Below, piece after piece: positions 9,846-18,371 of a stretch of DNA of 44,079 bases; the first letter of the stretch is position 1, and each line of letters opens with the position of its first letter. The notes under the pieces are model-generated. The model ran no database searches and was not told where the DNA came from. It saw only the letters and a list, made by a program, of their open reading frames with translations. The position numbers and the translations under genes were made by a program. The DNA comes from CAIWHR01 sp039915505 (GTDB taxonomy: Bacteria; Pseudomonadota; Gammaproteobacteria; Burkholderiales; Casimicrobiaceae), in contig JBDSND010000102.1 of the NCBI GenBank assembly GCA_039915505.1, positions 1 through 44,079 on the forward strand, given 5' to 3'.

Positions 9846-11324
9846 CTACATGCCGGCTTCGTTGCCACGCCCGCTACCCGGCACCGACTGCGCGGGGGCC
9901 GGCGGCGGGGCGTCACGTCGGGCTGTGGGACGTCCGGGGGAGGCGGGCGCCACGGCGCTGGCCGGCGGCCGCACTAGGGCTGGCGCGGGCGGTGCGCCGC
10001 GGTTGGCGGCAGGGGGTACCTCGCGCCGACCGGCTGGTCGGCCCTCGCCCCGGTTCGCACCGCCTTCGCGGAACTGCGGCGCGACCGCCGGCGGACCCAT
10101 CCCTGCCTCGTTGCCTCGCGACGGCGGCGGCTGCACCACGACCCCGTTACTCGCCGGGGTGGCGTCGCGTCGACCGGCCGGTCGACCTTCACCGCGTCGC
10201 CCACCGTCCGCGCCGTCGCGGAAGCGCGACGCGGCCGGAGGCGGCCCCATCCCGGCCTCGTTGCCGCGCGATGGTTGCGGCTGCACCACGACCCGGTCAG
10301 CGGGCGCGGCGACATCCCGCCGCGGGCCACGTCCTTGCGGACCGTCGGGTCGGGGTCCGCGGTCCGGCCGGGAGCCGCGGTCGCCCGGAACGTACGCCGC
10401 GGGCGGCCGGCCAAAACCGCCGCCGTCGCGGGCATCGCGGCGCGCATCGGACCGATGCCGCCACCAGCCGTCGTTTACGTACTCGCGGTACGCCGGATGG
10501 CGATCGATGAAGCGATTGGGTCGGCCGATGTCGACCGCGATCCGGCGCGAGCGCCAATCGGGCCGTGCCCAGCCCCAGTGGCTGCTGCCCACGAGATAGC
10601 CGATGCCGAATCCGACCACCCCGGTGGTCACCACCCCCGGGTAGTACGTGCGCGAGGGCCGCCAGTAGTACGGCTCGTACGCGGGCGCCCACCAGGGTCC
10701 GAACACGACCGTCGGGTTGTAGACCGGGACATAGATCACGTCGCGCTGCACGGGTTCGATGATGATCGTGCGGTCCTCGATGACCACGTTCTGCTGCTGT
10801 GTGTCGACCAGGTTGCCGACGGCGCGGGCACGCTGCCGGAGTGCCTGCACCGTCCACATCACCCGATCCTGGTCGGCGATGAACGCGTCGCCGAGCTGCC
10901 GGGTCCAGTCCAGGCGGTCACTCATCATGTCGAGAACTTGCGGGAACGCCGCGAGCGACTGCACGCTAGGGTCCCATCGCCGGGCCGCCACCGCGTCATC
11001 GAGCGCCGCACCCCGCACCGAGGGATTCTGGCGGACGAAGCGGGCCGCCTCGACCACGTCGAGCGGAAAGGTCGACGCCATCAACACCTGGGCGAGCAGT
11101 TGGTCGGGATAGAGCGCGATCGGCGCAAGCAGGGCGTCGAACTCCTCCTGCTGGTAGGGCGCCGACGCCGTTACACCGGAATAGCTGGTGGACGTCCCGT
11201 AGGTCGGGGCGCCCGGGGAATAGGGCTGGTAGGTCCCATAGCTGGACTGAGCCAGGAGCAGGCCCGGGGCGGTCGCAACCGCGGCGAGCGCCAGCAGCAG
11301 GTATGACGGAGAACGACGGGACAT
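9846..11324 (-). CDS. Secreted DUF3300 family protein with repetitive C-terminus
   Basis: 492 residues. A signal peptide covers about residues 1-26 (SYLLLALAAVATAPGLLLAQ). The DUF3300 domain follows (about 50-240), with typical stretches such as LLAPIALYPDQLLAQVLMAS, then VYVPVYNP and VFGPWW. A short Gly-rich hydrophobic segment (VVTTGVVGFGIGYLVG) comes next, and the last roughly 200 residues are a low-complexity Arg/Pro/Gly/Ala region. That tail carries a 50-residue repeat and three copies of RGNEAGM, one forming the very C-terminus. The start is set by AGGAGGG just before the ATG at 11324. The biochemical role of DUF3300 is unknown; it is probably exported to the envelope. Confidence 0.88.
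   Translation of the reverse strand: MSRRSPSYLLLALAAVATAPGLLLAQSSYGTYQPYSPGAPTYGTSTSYSGVTASAPYQQEEFDALLAPIALYPDQLLAQVLMASTFPLDVVEAARFVRQNPSVRGAALDDAVAARRWDPSVQSLAAFPQVLDMMSDRLDWTRQLGDAFIADQDRVMWTVQALRQRARAVGNLVDTQQQNVVIEDRTIIIEPVQRDVIYVPVYNPTVVFGPWWAPAYEPYYWRPSRTYYPGVVTTGVVGFGIGYLVGSSHWGWARPDWRSRRIAVDIGRPNRFIDRHPAYREYVNDGWWRHRSDARRDARDGGGFGRPPAAYVPGDRGSRPDRGPRPDGPQGRGPRRDVAAPADRVVVQPQPSRGNEAGMGPPPAASRFRDGADGGRRGEGRPAGRRDATPASNGVVVQPPPSRGNEAGMGPPAVAPQFREGGANRGEGRPAGRREVPPAANRGAPPAPALVRPPASAVAPASPGRPTARRDAPPPAPAQSVPGSGRGNEAGM
9849..10400 (-). repeat. In-gene repeat coding for RGNEAGM-containing units
   Basis: The motif RGNEAGM is encoded at 10248-10268, 10098-10118 and 9849-9869. The first two are exactly 150 bp apart and belong to 50-residue near-repeats that also share VVVQPxPS and GEGRPAGRR. 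The last copy is directly followed by the stop codon. The repeat spacing keeps frame, so it is a protein-level duplication. Confidence 0.75.
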
Positions 11325-11486
11325 GGAACCCTCCTGGTGGGGACGGCGAAACCGGCGCCGGGGCGTCGATCGGCCGGGCGAGTCGCGGCCGCTCGAAGCA
11401 AGTACCGACAAATACCCAAAAAGTAGCCGCGGGTTCGATCGCCGCTGCCGTTCCTTCCGTCAACGTCCAAGCGCGCCCGGCGTTGA

Positions 11487-11504
11487 CCGCCCCCTGCCGG
11501 GCGG
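11487..11504 (-). terminator. GC-rich hairpin after the spermidine-synthase-like gene
   Basis: CCGCCC (11487-11492) and GGGCGG (11499-11504) form a perfect 6-bp stem around a 6-base loop, 2 bases beyond the stop of the minus-strand gene ending at 11507. There is no strong U-run, so termination efficiency is uncertain. Confidence 0.4.
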
Positions 11505-11506
11505 GT

Positions 11507-12259
11507 TCACAGTAGCAGCTTATCGCCGCTGCCTACCTGAGTCGCGGTCAGCTGCGCCACGAGTGGCAGGAGATTGAGCCCGGCGTCACGGCGTAACTTC
11601 GCCGCCCCTCGGCGGAGCTCGTCGAAGCCGAGGTCTACCCGCTCCCCCTCCGCAGCGACCGCCACCACATTCCCGCCTTCGCACGGCGGCAGGGACAGTA
11701 CGCGCGCGTCGAAGGCCTCGGCAAGGCGCGCCACGCTTTGTCGATGCCCGCGGGTGCGGCCCAGCAGGTTCACACACAGCATCCCGCGCGTAGACAGCCG
11801 CGCGCGGACGCGCCGGTAGAAGCGCAGGGTGTCGAGCGCCCCCGCATGGCCACGTGCGTCGAAGCCATCGACCAGCACCAGATCGAAGCTGCGTTGCGCG
11901 CGGGCGACGTAGTCGTCGGCATCGGCGATCTGGACAGAAAGCCGGGGCGGGTCCTCGTCGGGCAGCCGGAAAAACTGGCGTGCCGCCGTCACCACCCGAG
12001 CATCGATCTCGACTGCATGCTGGCGAGCGCGCGGCAGGTTGCGATAGATGAACTTGATGAGCGATGCCGCGCCGACACCGACCGTGAGGACCTCGCGCGG
12101 CCACTGCGCGCCCGGGCGCAGCAGCAGTGGCAGCATCATCGCGCGGGTGTATTCCAGCTCCAACGACCACGGTCGGGCGATGCGCATCGCCCCCTGGATC
12201 CAGGACGACCCGAAATGCAGGTACCGAACACCCGCCTCCTCGCTCACCTCGATCGCCAT
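11507..12259 (-). CDS. Spermidine synthase-like (SpeE-fold) protein
   Basis: About 250 residues with a polyamine-synthase/SAM-methyltransferase fold. Recognisable elements are ARPWSLELEYTRAMMLPLLL (the N-terminal gate of SpeE-like proteins), the nucleotide-binding loop LTVGVGAASL, the acidic strand end HAVEIDARVVTAARQFF, and the Asp-containing SVQIADADDYV and FDLVLVDGFDARG. The ATG at 12259 was preferred; an upstream in-frame start at 12355 would overlap the divergent methyltransferase gene. This branch of the family is often annotated spermidine synthase, but the polyamine substrate residues are not clearly conserved, so it may act on another substrate. It is divergent from the methyltransferase gene, with an 85-base shared upstream region. 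Confidence 0.78.
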   Translation of the reverse strand: MAIEVSEEAGVRYLHFGSSWIQGAMRIARPWSLELEYTRAMMLPLLLRPGAQWPREVLTVGVGAASLIKFIYRNLPRARQHAVEIDARVVTAARQFFRLPDEDPPRLSVQIADADDYVARAQRSFDLVLVDGFDARGHAGALDTLRFYRRVRARLSTRGMLCVNLLGRTRGHRQSVARLAEAFDARVLSLPPCEGGNVVAVAAEGERVDLGFDELRRGAAKLRRDAGLNLLPLVAQLTATQVGSGDKLLL

Positions 12260-12344
12260 GGGCCGCGATGTTACGACACGCGCGTCGCCGCCTCTGCAAA
12301 GCGGCACAAACCGGTGCGGCATGCGCTGCCGTACCATGCCCTGG

Positions 12345-13853
12345 ATGAGCTCCACGCTGCAGCAGACTTACGACGCGTTTCCCTACCAGTCCTTTCCGTT
12401 TCCCCAGTCACATCCGGATCGGCTCGCGACCATCGGCACGATCTTTGGTGTCGTTCCCCCGGCGCTCGCGGGCTGCCGGGTGCTCGAGCTCGGCTGCGCC
12501 GCCGGGGGCAATATCATCCCGATGGCTGCGACCATGCCCGATGCACAGTTCGTCGGCGTCGACTTTTCCGAGGTGCAGATCCGCGACGGTCGCAGCCACG
12601 TGGCGGCGCTTGGCCTCGCCAACCTGCGCCTCGAGGCCATGGACATCCTCGACTTCGACGCGCGCTTCGGCACGTTCGACTACATCATCGCCCACGGCGT
12701 GTACTCATGGGTTCCCGACCCGGTGCAGGAGAAGATCCTCGCGCTCATCGCCGCCCACCTCAGCGGCAACGGCATTGCCTACGTGAGCTACAACACCCTG
12801 CCCGGCTGGGCGATGCGCGGCACGGTGCGCGCGGCGATGCGCTATCACACCGCCCAATTCGCCGATCCCGCCACGCGCGCCGCGCAGGCGCGCGCGATCC
12901 TCGCGTTCCTGGCCGAGGGCACCAAGGATGAATCGGCCGCGCACGCGGTGATGCTGCGCGCCGAAGCCGAGGATATGCGTGGCAAGGAGGACTACTACGT
13001 CCTGCACGACTATCTGGAGGAGGTGAATCAGCCGCTCTACTTCCACCAGTTCGTCGAGCGCGCCACCATCCATGGGCTACGCTACCTCGGCGAGGCGTCC
13101 TTTCGCAGCATGTTCGCAAGCGATCTCTCGACCGAGGCCGCCAGTACGTTGGCGCGCGTGGGCCCCGATCTCGTGAAACGCGAGCAGTACATGGATTTCC
13201 TGCGCAACCGCATGTTCCGGCAGACGCTGCTCGTGCACGGTGAGGTCACCGTCGAGCGCAAGGTCACCCCGCTCGCCGTAACGGGACTGGAAGCCGCCTC
13301 GCGGGCGGGGCCGGCGGGCGCGATCGACCTCACCACGACTGCGCCCGAGACGTTCACCGAGCCCGAAGGCGCGAGCGTCACGACCGCCCTTCCGGTCTCC
13401 AAGGCAGCACTCATGCAGCTCGCCGCCCGCTGGCCGGCGAGCGTGCCATTCGGGCAATTGCGCGAGGCCGCGATGGCCGCGGTGGGCCTGCCCGCGAGCG
13501 CGCATGAAACCGCGACCGCGGTGCTCGCGTCGATGCTACTCGCCGGCTATGCTGCCGGTGGACTCGAGCTGCACCTCGCATCACCGGCGTTCGTGCTGGA
13601 ACCCGGAAATCGTCCGGCGACCGGCGCGTGGCAGGCGCGGCAGGCCGAGCGCGGCAATCGCGTCACGACCCTGAGGCACGAGCTCATCCGCATCGACGAC
13701 GCGACCCGAGCCTTGCTGCAATGCCTCGATGGCACCCGCACGCGTGAGGCGATTGCGACCCTCGCGTGGCCGGCGTTCGATCCCGCGGCGCGTGCACGGC
13801 TGCTCGACGAGGCGCTGCCGCAGCTCGCGCGCCAGGCGCTCCTGGTCGCATGA
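12345..13853 (+). CDS. SAM-dependent methyltransferase with regulatory domain
   Basis: 502 residues. The N-terminal class I methyltransferase domain (about 5-200) contains VLELGCAAGGN (motif I), QFVGVDFSE (motif II) and FDYIIAHGVYSWVP (motif IV region). The central part (about 200-310) resembles the methyltransferase regulatory domain, with DYYVLHDYLEEVNQPLYFHQ. The C-terminal 190 residues contain a winged-helix-like segment and end ARLLDEALPQLARQALLVA. The ATG at 12345 begins the conserved MSSTLQQTYDAFPYQSFPFP. The substrate is unknown. The stop overlaps the next gene as ATGA, so it is coupled to the PLD-VTT gene. Confidence 0.87.
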   Translation: MSSTLQQTYDAFPYQSFPFPQSHPDRLATIGTIFGVVPPALAGCRVLELGCAAGGNIIPMAATMPDAQFVGVDFSEVQIRDGRSHVAALGLANLRLEAMDILDFDARFGTFDYIIAHGVYSWVPDPVQEKILALIAAHLSGNGIAYVSYNTLPGWAMRGTVRAAMRYHTAQFADPATRAAQARAILAFLAEGTKDESAAHAVMLRAEAEDMRGKEDYYVLHDYLEEVNQPLYFHQFVERATIHGLRYLGEASFRSMFASDLSTEAASTLARVGPDLVKREQYMDFLRNRMFRQTLLVHGEVTVERKVTPLAVTGLEAASRAGPAGAIDLTTTAPETFTEPEGASVTTALPVSKAALMQLAARWPASVPFGQLREAAMAAVGLPASAHETATAVLASMLLAGYAAGGLELHLASPAFVLEPGNRPATGAWQARQAERGNRVTTLRHELIRIDDATRALLQCLDGTRTREAIATLAWPAFDPAARARLLDEALPQLARQALLVA

Positions 13854-16213
13854 CCCTCGACCGGCGCGAGCTCGCCAGCGATTCGGGCGCGACCGGGCGG
13901 GGGTCGGGCTCGGCAGCATGCGAGCGCGATCCCCCGTCGGCACTGCCGCCGCCAGGCGACGCAGACGTCGCGCCGGCGCAGCATCGCAACAGTCCGCCGC
14001 GGGCTGCGCCATCAGGAGCGGTGCGTCCCCTCCCCGATCCGCCACCGCGGCTGTTAGCCGAGGGCAAGAATTGCTGGCGGATCGCGCGCGCCAAGCGCCT
14101 CGCACTGCTGGTCGATGGTGACGAGTACTTCCCAGCGGTGCGCTCCGCGCTGGCCAAGGCCCAGCGAAGCATCTTCATCCTGGGTTGGGATATCGACAGC
14201 CGCATGCGCCTCGTGCCGGAAGGCGCGCACGATGGGCTGCCCGAATCGCTGCGCGATTTCCTCGATGCCCTGGTCGCCGCACGCCGCAACCTGCGCGCCT
14301 ACGTGCTGTCATGGGATTTCGCAATGCTGTATGCCCTCGAGCGCGAATGGCTGCCCCTCTACGAGTTCGACTGGAAGACGCATCGGCGGCTGTCGTTTCG
14401 CCTCGACGATCGGCATCCCGTCGGCGCTTCCCACCACCAGAAGGTCGTGGTGGTCGACGATAGCGTCGCGTTTGTAAGCGGCTTCGATCTCACTCGATGC
14501 CGCTGGGATACGGCGGCGCACGAGGGTCACAACCCGCTGCGCACCGACGACAACGGCAAGCCCTACGGCCCTTTCCACGATGTCGGCGCCGTGGTGGAGG
14601 GTGATTGCGCGCGCGCCCTTTCCGAGCTTGCGCGGCGGCGCTGGAAGCGCGCCACCGGCCGGGCGCCGCGGCGGCGCATGGGTAAGTTCTTCGCGGACGC
14701 ATGGCCGGACGGCGTCTCCGCCACGCTCGAAGACGTCGATGTGGCGATCGCACGCACCGAGCCGCGGGAGGACGGGCACCCCGGCGTGGCCGAGATCCGG
14801 ACCCTGCACGAGGACGCCATCGCGAGCGCCCAGCGGTCGATCTACGCTGAGAACCAGTACTTCACCTCGCGCGCCATCAGCGCCACGTTCGCGGCAGCGC
14901 TGGCGCGCCCGGACGGACCCGAGCTTGCGGTCGTGTCGCCGGTGACCCAGAGCGGCTGGCTCGAGGCCTCCACGATGGGCGTGCTGCGCGCGCGCATCCA
15001 TCGTGAGCTCGAGTCGGCGGATGCTCACGACCGCTACCGTCTCTATTGCCCCGTGCTCCCATGGCTCGGGCCGGAGGATGGCTGTCTCAACGTGCACAGC
15101 AAGGTGCTCGTGATCGACGATGCACTCCTCACTCTCGGCTCGGCCAATCTCTCCGATCGGTCGATGTATCTCGACACCGAGTGCAACCTCGCGATCGAGT
15201 CGGCCGGCGATCCGCGCGTGCGCGAGGCGATCGCAGGCTTCCGCAACCGACTCCTCGCCGAGCACCTGGGTACGACCACGGCCGAGGTCGCATCGGCCTT
15301 GGCGCGCGCGGACGGATGGCTACACGCGGCCATCGGCGCGCTGCAGGTCGAGGGCCAGCGCACCCTCGCGTCGGCCCACCCCGAGCTCGATCCCATGGTC
15401 GACGCGGTAACGCCGGACCACGGCGTGCTCGATCCGGAACAGCCGCTCGATCCCGATCTCATCATGGACGAACTCGTTCCCGCCCCGGAGCACCGCGAGG
15501 GCGTCCGCAGTCGCATGATGGGGCTGCTGGCGCTGGTGCTCGCGCTCGCCGCGCTGGCCGCGGCCTGGCGGTTCACCGCCCTCGGCGCGCTATTCGGCTT
15601 CGACGACCTGGTGCGCTACGCCGCCTGGATCGATGCCAGCCCCATGGCGCCACTGCTGGTGGCGCTTGTTTACGTCGCCGGAGGGCTGCTGATGTTCCCG
15701 GTGACCGTCTTGATTGCGGTCACCACCCTGGTTTTCGGTCCGTTCCAGGGGGCGCTCTACGCGCTCGGCGGTGCGCTGCTCTCGGCGGCCGTCGTCTATG
15801 CGCTGGGAAGAGCGCTGGGCCGCGACATGGTGCGGCTTCTGGCGGGCAAGAATCTCAACGCGCTGTCACGGCGTCTCGCGCGCCGCGGCCTCCTGGCCAT
15901 GCTGCTCGTGCGGCTGGTGCCGATCGCGCCTTTTTCCATGATCAATGCCGTCGCCGGCGCGTCGCACATCGGCTGGCGTGATTTCCTGCTCGGCACGGCC
16001 CTAGGCCTTACGCCGGGAATCATCATGACGGCGGCCTTCGTGGATCGCGCGATTGCCGCAGTGCGGTATCCGGGACCACCGACGTTTGCGCTCTTGGCGA
16101 TAGTCGTCCTGGTATTCAGCGGCGTCGCCTGGATACTTCGTCGCCGCCTCGCCCGCGACGCGACTGTGCCGGCACCGGCCGAAGACTCGCGTCCCGAATT
16201 GAGAGTTCGCTGA
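13850..16213 (+). CDS. Phospholipase D family protein fused to a VTT/DedA membrane domain
   Basis: 787 residues. After about 70 poorly conserved residues comes a PLD fold with two HKD motifs: HHQKVVVVDD (His196, Lys198, Asp203) and NVHSKVLVID (His416, Lys418). Both carry the Ser/Asn context GSANLSDRS expected for phosphatidyl transfer or hydrolysis. From about residue 560 the protein has several membrane segments and the VTT (SNARE-associated) signature including ARRGLLAMLLVRLVPIAPFS and a Gly/Pro-rich re-entrant loop. Such fusions are thought to act on membrane phospholipids such as cardiolipin precursors; the exact reaction is inferred. The start overlaps the methyltransferase stop (ATGA). 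Confidence 0.9.
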   Translation: MTLDRRELASDSGATGRGSGSAACERDPPSALPPPGDADVAPAQHRNSPPRAAPSGAVRPLPDPPPRLLAEGKNCWRIARAKRLALLVDGDEYFPAVRSALAKAQRSIFILGWDIDSRMRLVPEGAHDGLPESLRDFLDALVAARRNLRAYVLSWDFAMLYALEREWLPLYEFDWKTHRRLSFRLDDRHPVGASHHQKVVVVDDSVAFVSGFDLTRCRWDTAAHEGHNPLRTDDNGKPYGPFHDVGAVVEGDCARALSELARRRWKRATGRAPRRRMGKFFADAWPDGVSATLEDVDVAIARTEPREDGHPGVAEIRTLHEDAIASAQRSIYAENQYFTSRAISATFAAALARPDGPELAVVSPVTQSGWLEASTMGVLRARIHRELESADAHDRYRLYCPVLPWLGPEDGCLNVHSKVLVIDDALLTLGSANLSDRSMYLDTECNLAIESAGDPRVREAIAGFRNRLLAEHLGTTTAEVASALARADGWLHAAIGALQVEGQRTLASAHPELDPMVDAVTPDHGVLDPEQPLDPDLIMDELVPAPEHREGVRSRMMGLLALVLALAALAAAWRFTALGALFGFDDLVRYAAWIDASPMAPLLVALVYVAGGLLMFPVTVLIAVTTLVFGPFQGALYALGGALLSAAVVYALGRALGRDMVRLLAGKNLNALSRRLARRGLLAMLLVRLVPIAPFSMINAVAGASHIGWRDFLLGTALGLTPGIIMTAAFVDRAIAAVRYPGPPTFALLAIVVLVFSGVAWILRRRLARDATVPAPAEDSRPELRVR

Positions 16214-16367
16214 GTAAACTTGCGATGGGTGGGGCAGTGCTCAAAGATGGCGAACAAGGGGCTCGGTGGGGAGCTGGCCGCAGCGAATGTCGAAACCTTC
16301 GCAAGGCGAGCGACGAAGCGGCTCGCCATTTCTCGACCTCGTGCAGCGAACTTCCGATTCGGGACGC
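16189..16367. repeat. Inverted repeat flanking a 135-bp spacer between convergent genes
   Basis: The 22-bp arm at 16189-16210 and the arm at 16346-16367 are inverted copies matching at 19 of 22 positions; they begin GCGTCCCGAAT and end GTTCGC when read inward. The left arm encodes the last residues of the PLD-VTT protein and the right arm ends at the rhomboid stop codon. The spacer also contains a 7-bp perfect hairpin (GGCGAGC with GCTCGCC). This could be a non-autonomous mobile element that supplied both gene ends, or a bidirectional terminator. Confidence 0.6.
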
Positions 16368-16969
16368 TAGCTGCCACGGGTCCCAGCGGGCCGCGCGCGC
16401 CAGTACCGCAGCAGGGCGTAGCCGCCGATCATGCCGCCCAGGTGTGCAAAGTGCGCGACCCCCGCTTGCGAGCCGGTGACACCCAGGAACAGCTCGATCA
16501 CCGCGTACAGGAGCACGAAGGTGCGCGCCCGCATCGGGATCGGCGGGAACAGCAGCATGAGCCGGGTGTTGGGAAAATAAATGCCATAGGCCAGCAACAA
16601 TCCGAAGACTCCGCCCGAGGCTCCCACCGTCGGATACACCTCACCCGAGAGTGCCGCAACCACCAGTTGCGTCAGGGCCGCCGAGATCACGCACGCGAAG
16701 TAATACGCAAGATAGCGCCGCGCGCCGAAAACCTGCTCGATCGCACCCCCGAACATGTAGAGCGCGAACATGTTGAAGGCCAGGTGCATGAGGCCACCAT
16801 GCAGGAACGCGTACGTAACAAGCTGCCACGGGCCGAAGCCGATGGAGGGATCGACGGCCGAGGCGGCGAGTGGCCAGAGCGCGAACGGGACAACGATCCC
16901 CGGCGCCACCATCTGGAGCAGGAAGATGGCGACGTTCGCCGTGAGCAGGGCTGTGGTGACGGGTGGCAT
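16367..16969 (-). CDS. Rhomboid family intramembrane serine protease
   Basis: 200-residue integral membrane protease with about six membrane segments. The nucleophile motif is GASGGVFG (Ser at about 118) and the catalytic His lies in HFAHLGGMIGG (about 176). HGGLMHLAFNMFALYMFG (about 58-75) is the conserved oxyanion/Asn region. Rhomboids cleave transmembrane helices of other proteins. The ATG at 16969 begins MPPVTTALLTANVAIFLLQ, as in short bacterial rhomboids. Upstream codons run into a repetitive tract and were excluded. It converges on the PLD-VTT gene. Confidence 0.9.
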   Translation of the reverse strand: MPPVTTALLTANVAIFLLQMVAPGIVVPFALWPLAASAVDPSIGFGPWQLVTYAFLHGGLMHLAFNMFALYMFGGAIEQVFGARRYLAYYFACVISAALTQLVVAALSGEVYPTVGASGGVFGLLLAYGIYFPNTRLMLLFPPIPMRARTFVLLYAVIELFLGVTGSQAGVAHFAHLGGMIGGYALLRYWRARPAGTRGS

Positions 16970-17050
16970 CCAGGATAGTTTGAGGTGGTTGGCTCCGGAT
17001 CCAAGGGCGGCAAGACCGGACCGAGGTGGATGGCGGGGACAGTTCCCCGA

Positions 17051-17207
17051 GGCTGCGGTTTGCGATTGTGATTGCGGCTGCGTTGGCGGCTGCGTTGGCG
17101 GCTGCGGTTTGCAACTGCGGCTGCGGTTTGCAACTGCGGCTGCGGTTTGCGGCTGCGGTTTGCAACTGCGGCTGCGGTTTGCGATTGCGGCTGCGGTTTG
17201 CGATTGC
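17051..17207. repeat. 19-bp minisatellite between rhomboid and mgtC-like genes
   Basis: Units of GGCTGCGGTTTGCAACTGC or its GATTGC variant occur at 17051-17069, 17100-17118, 17119-17137, 17151-17169, 17170-17188 and 17189-17207. They are interspersed with shortened units at 17076-17087, 17088-17099 and 17138-17150. There are no unique spacers. The tract lies about 80 bases upstream of the rhomboid start and about 130 upstream of the MgtC-like start, within a divergent promoter region of 371 bases. Apart from this tract I see no clear promoter elements. Confidence 0.9.
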
Positions 17208-17340
17208 GGCTCGGTGTACGGTTTGCAGGTGGACGAAGGCAGGCGGGGATTGCGTGCGCCCAGCATCGTCCCGACCGCGCGCAGGTCGCGGCCCGGCCGC
17301 CGGGCGTGCATACTCCCGGCTTCATGATAGCGCCCCGGCC

Positions 17341-18018
17341 ATGACCGAGACGGAGATCCTGCAACGCTGCGCTGCCGCGATGCTATGTGGCGCGTTGGTG
17401 GGCATCGAACGCACCTACCGGGGCCGCGCTGCAGGATTACGCACCTACACCCTCGTGGCTCTGGGCGCATCGTTGCTCGTCGCGAGCACCGAGTACGGGG
17501 GCGGCTGGGTCGAGGCTGGCGTAGGCCACGGCGATCCAACCCGGGTGATCCAGGGCATCGTCACCGGCATCGGTTTCCTGGGTGCCGGGGTCATCATTCG
17601 CGAGGGCTTCTCGGTGCGCGGTCTCACCACGGCCGCCGCCGTATGGGTCACGGCCGCTATCGGAATCTCACTGGGAACCGGACTCTACGCTGTCGGCGCG
17701 GCGGCAACCGCCGCGAGCTGGGTGGCGCTGGAGCTCCTCCACCAGGTCGAGAACCGCGTACCGGTGCGATCGCTCGTCCATTGCGAACTGGTGTTCGCGC
17801 GCGCCAACGCGTGGGATGAGCACGCCTTGCGTGTATGCATCCAGCACCACGGTTTCCGACTAGATGAAATCTCGTATGGGCTCGATCCGGCGATGCAGAC
17901 TGTGGCCTACGACCTTGTGATCTGGTCCCGCCATGCAGGCGCCGCGGGGCGCCTCCAGCACGCACTGGTCGCCGAGCCGGCGGTGATCGGCTTTCGCATC
18001 AGCCCAGGTCGGGATTAG
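17341..18018 (+). CDS. MgtC/SapB family membrane protein
   Basis: 225 residues with four to five N-terminal membrane segments, then a soluble C-terminal domain (from about 135). The diagnostic motifs are ALVGIERTYRGRAAGLRT (about 18-35), GIGFLGAGVI (about 77-86) and GLTTAAAVWVTAAIG (about 94-108). MgtC proteins influence ATP synthase activity and magnesium or phosphate stress responses in some pathogens; in environmental bacteria the role is unclear. The ATG at 17341 gives the standard N-terminus with the first conserved membrane helix. No mgtA/mgtB magnesium pump is nearby. Confidence 0.9.
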   Translation: MTETEILQRCAAAMLCGALVGIERTYRGRAAGLRTYTLVALGASLLVASTEYGGGWVEAGVGHGDPTRVIQGIVTGIGFLGAGVIIREGFSVRGLTTAAAVWVTAAIGISLGTGLYAVGAAATAASWVALELLHQVENRVPVRSLVHCELVFARANAWDEHALRVCIQHHGFRLDEISYGLDPAMQTVAYDLVIWSRHAGAAGRLQHALVAEPAVIGFRISPGRD

Positions 18019-18139
18019 CCGCGCACACGCGGCGATGGTTCGCACCCGATCGGTCACGGGACTATCTGCTCGTCGCCGGGGAAATCTGCCGCCCTGTCGC
18101 CGCGTGTTCGGCGCGCCGCAACGCAGGGCGGACGACGCG

Positions 18140-18192
18140 CCGGTCGACCCTTCGACCCTTCGACCGGTCGACCCTTCGACCCTTCGACCCTT
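18140..18192. repeat. CGACCCTT octamer repeats
   Basis: Perfect octamers lie at 18145-18152, 18153-18160, 18169-18176, 18177-18184 and 18185-18192, arranged as two blocks each introduced by CCGGT (18140-18144 and 18164-18168). The final unit touches the stop codon of the 59-residue minus-strand protein. The unit is unrelated to the other minisatellites in the window. Confidence 0.88.
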
Positions 18193-18371
18193 CAGGACAT
18201 CGCCCCGCTTCGACGCGGATAGAGCGGCGCAACGTTGCCGCTGTCCTGGTTGTTGCGCTGACCCGCCTGCGACTCGCGGCGCAACTCGCGACGCACCCGC
18301 GCAAACGTCTTGCGAAGGTCGGTATTCGCACTGGTGGTATAGCGGAACGTGGGATCGAGAATCGATTTCAT
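18192..18371 (-). CDS. Small conserved hypothetical protein
   Basis: 59-residue basic protein beginning MKSILDPTFRYTTSANTDLR and ending in a Pro/Arg-rich tail. A clear GGAGG ribosome-binding site lies 7 bases before the ATG at 18371. I recall similar short proteins (MKSILDPxFRYxxSxxTDLRKTF) in other betaproteobacteria, but I know no function. The N-terminal helix-forming part is rich in Arg, suggesting nucleic-acid or membrane interaction; this is speculative. It is too short for a confident domain call. Confidence 0.68.
   Translation of the reverse strand: MKSILDPTFRYTTSANTDLRKTFARVRRELRRESQAGQRNNQDSGNVAPLYPRRSGAMS

Noticed and set aside
17051..17207. Possible CRISPR array
   Set aside because: Units are directly adjacent, without unique spacers of constant length, and no cas genes are present. 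The same holds for 37259-37420.
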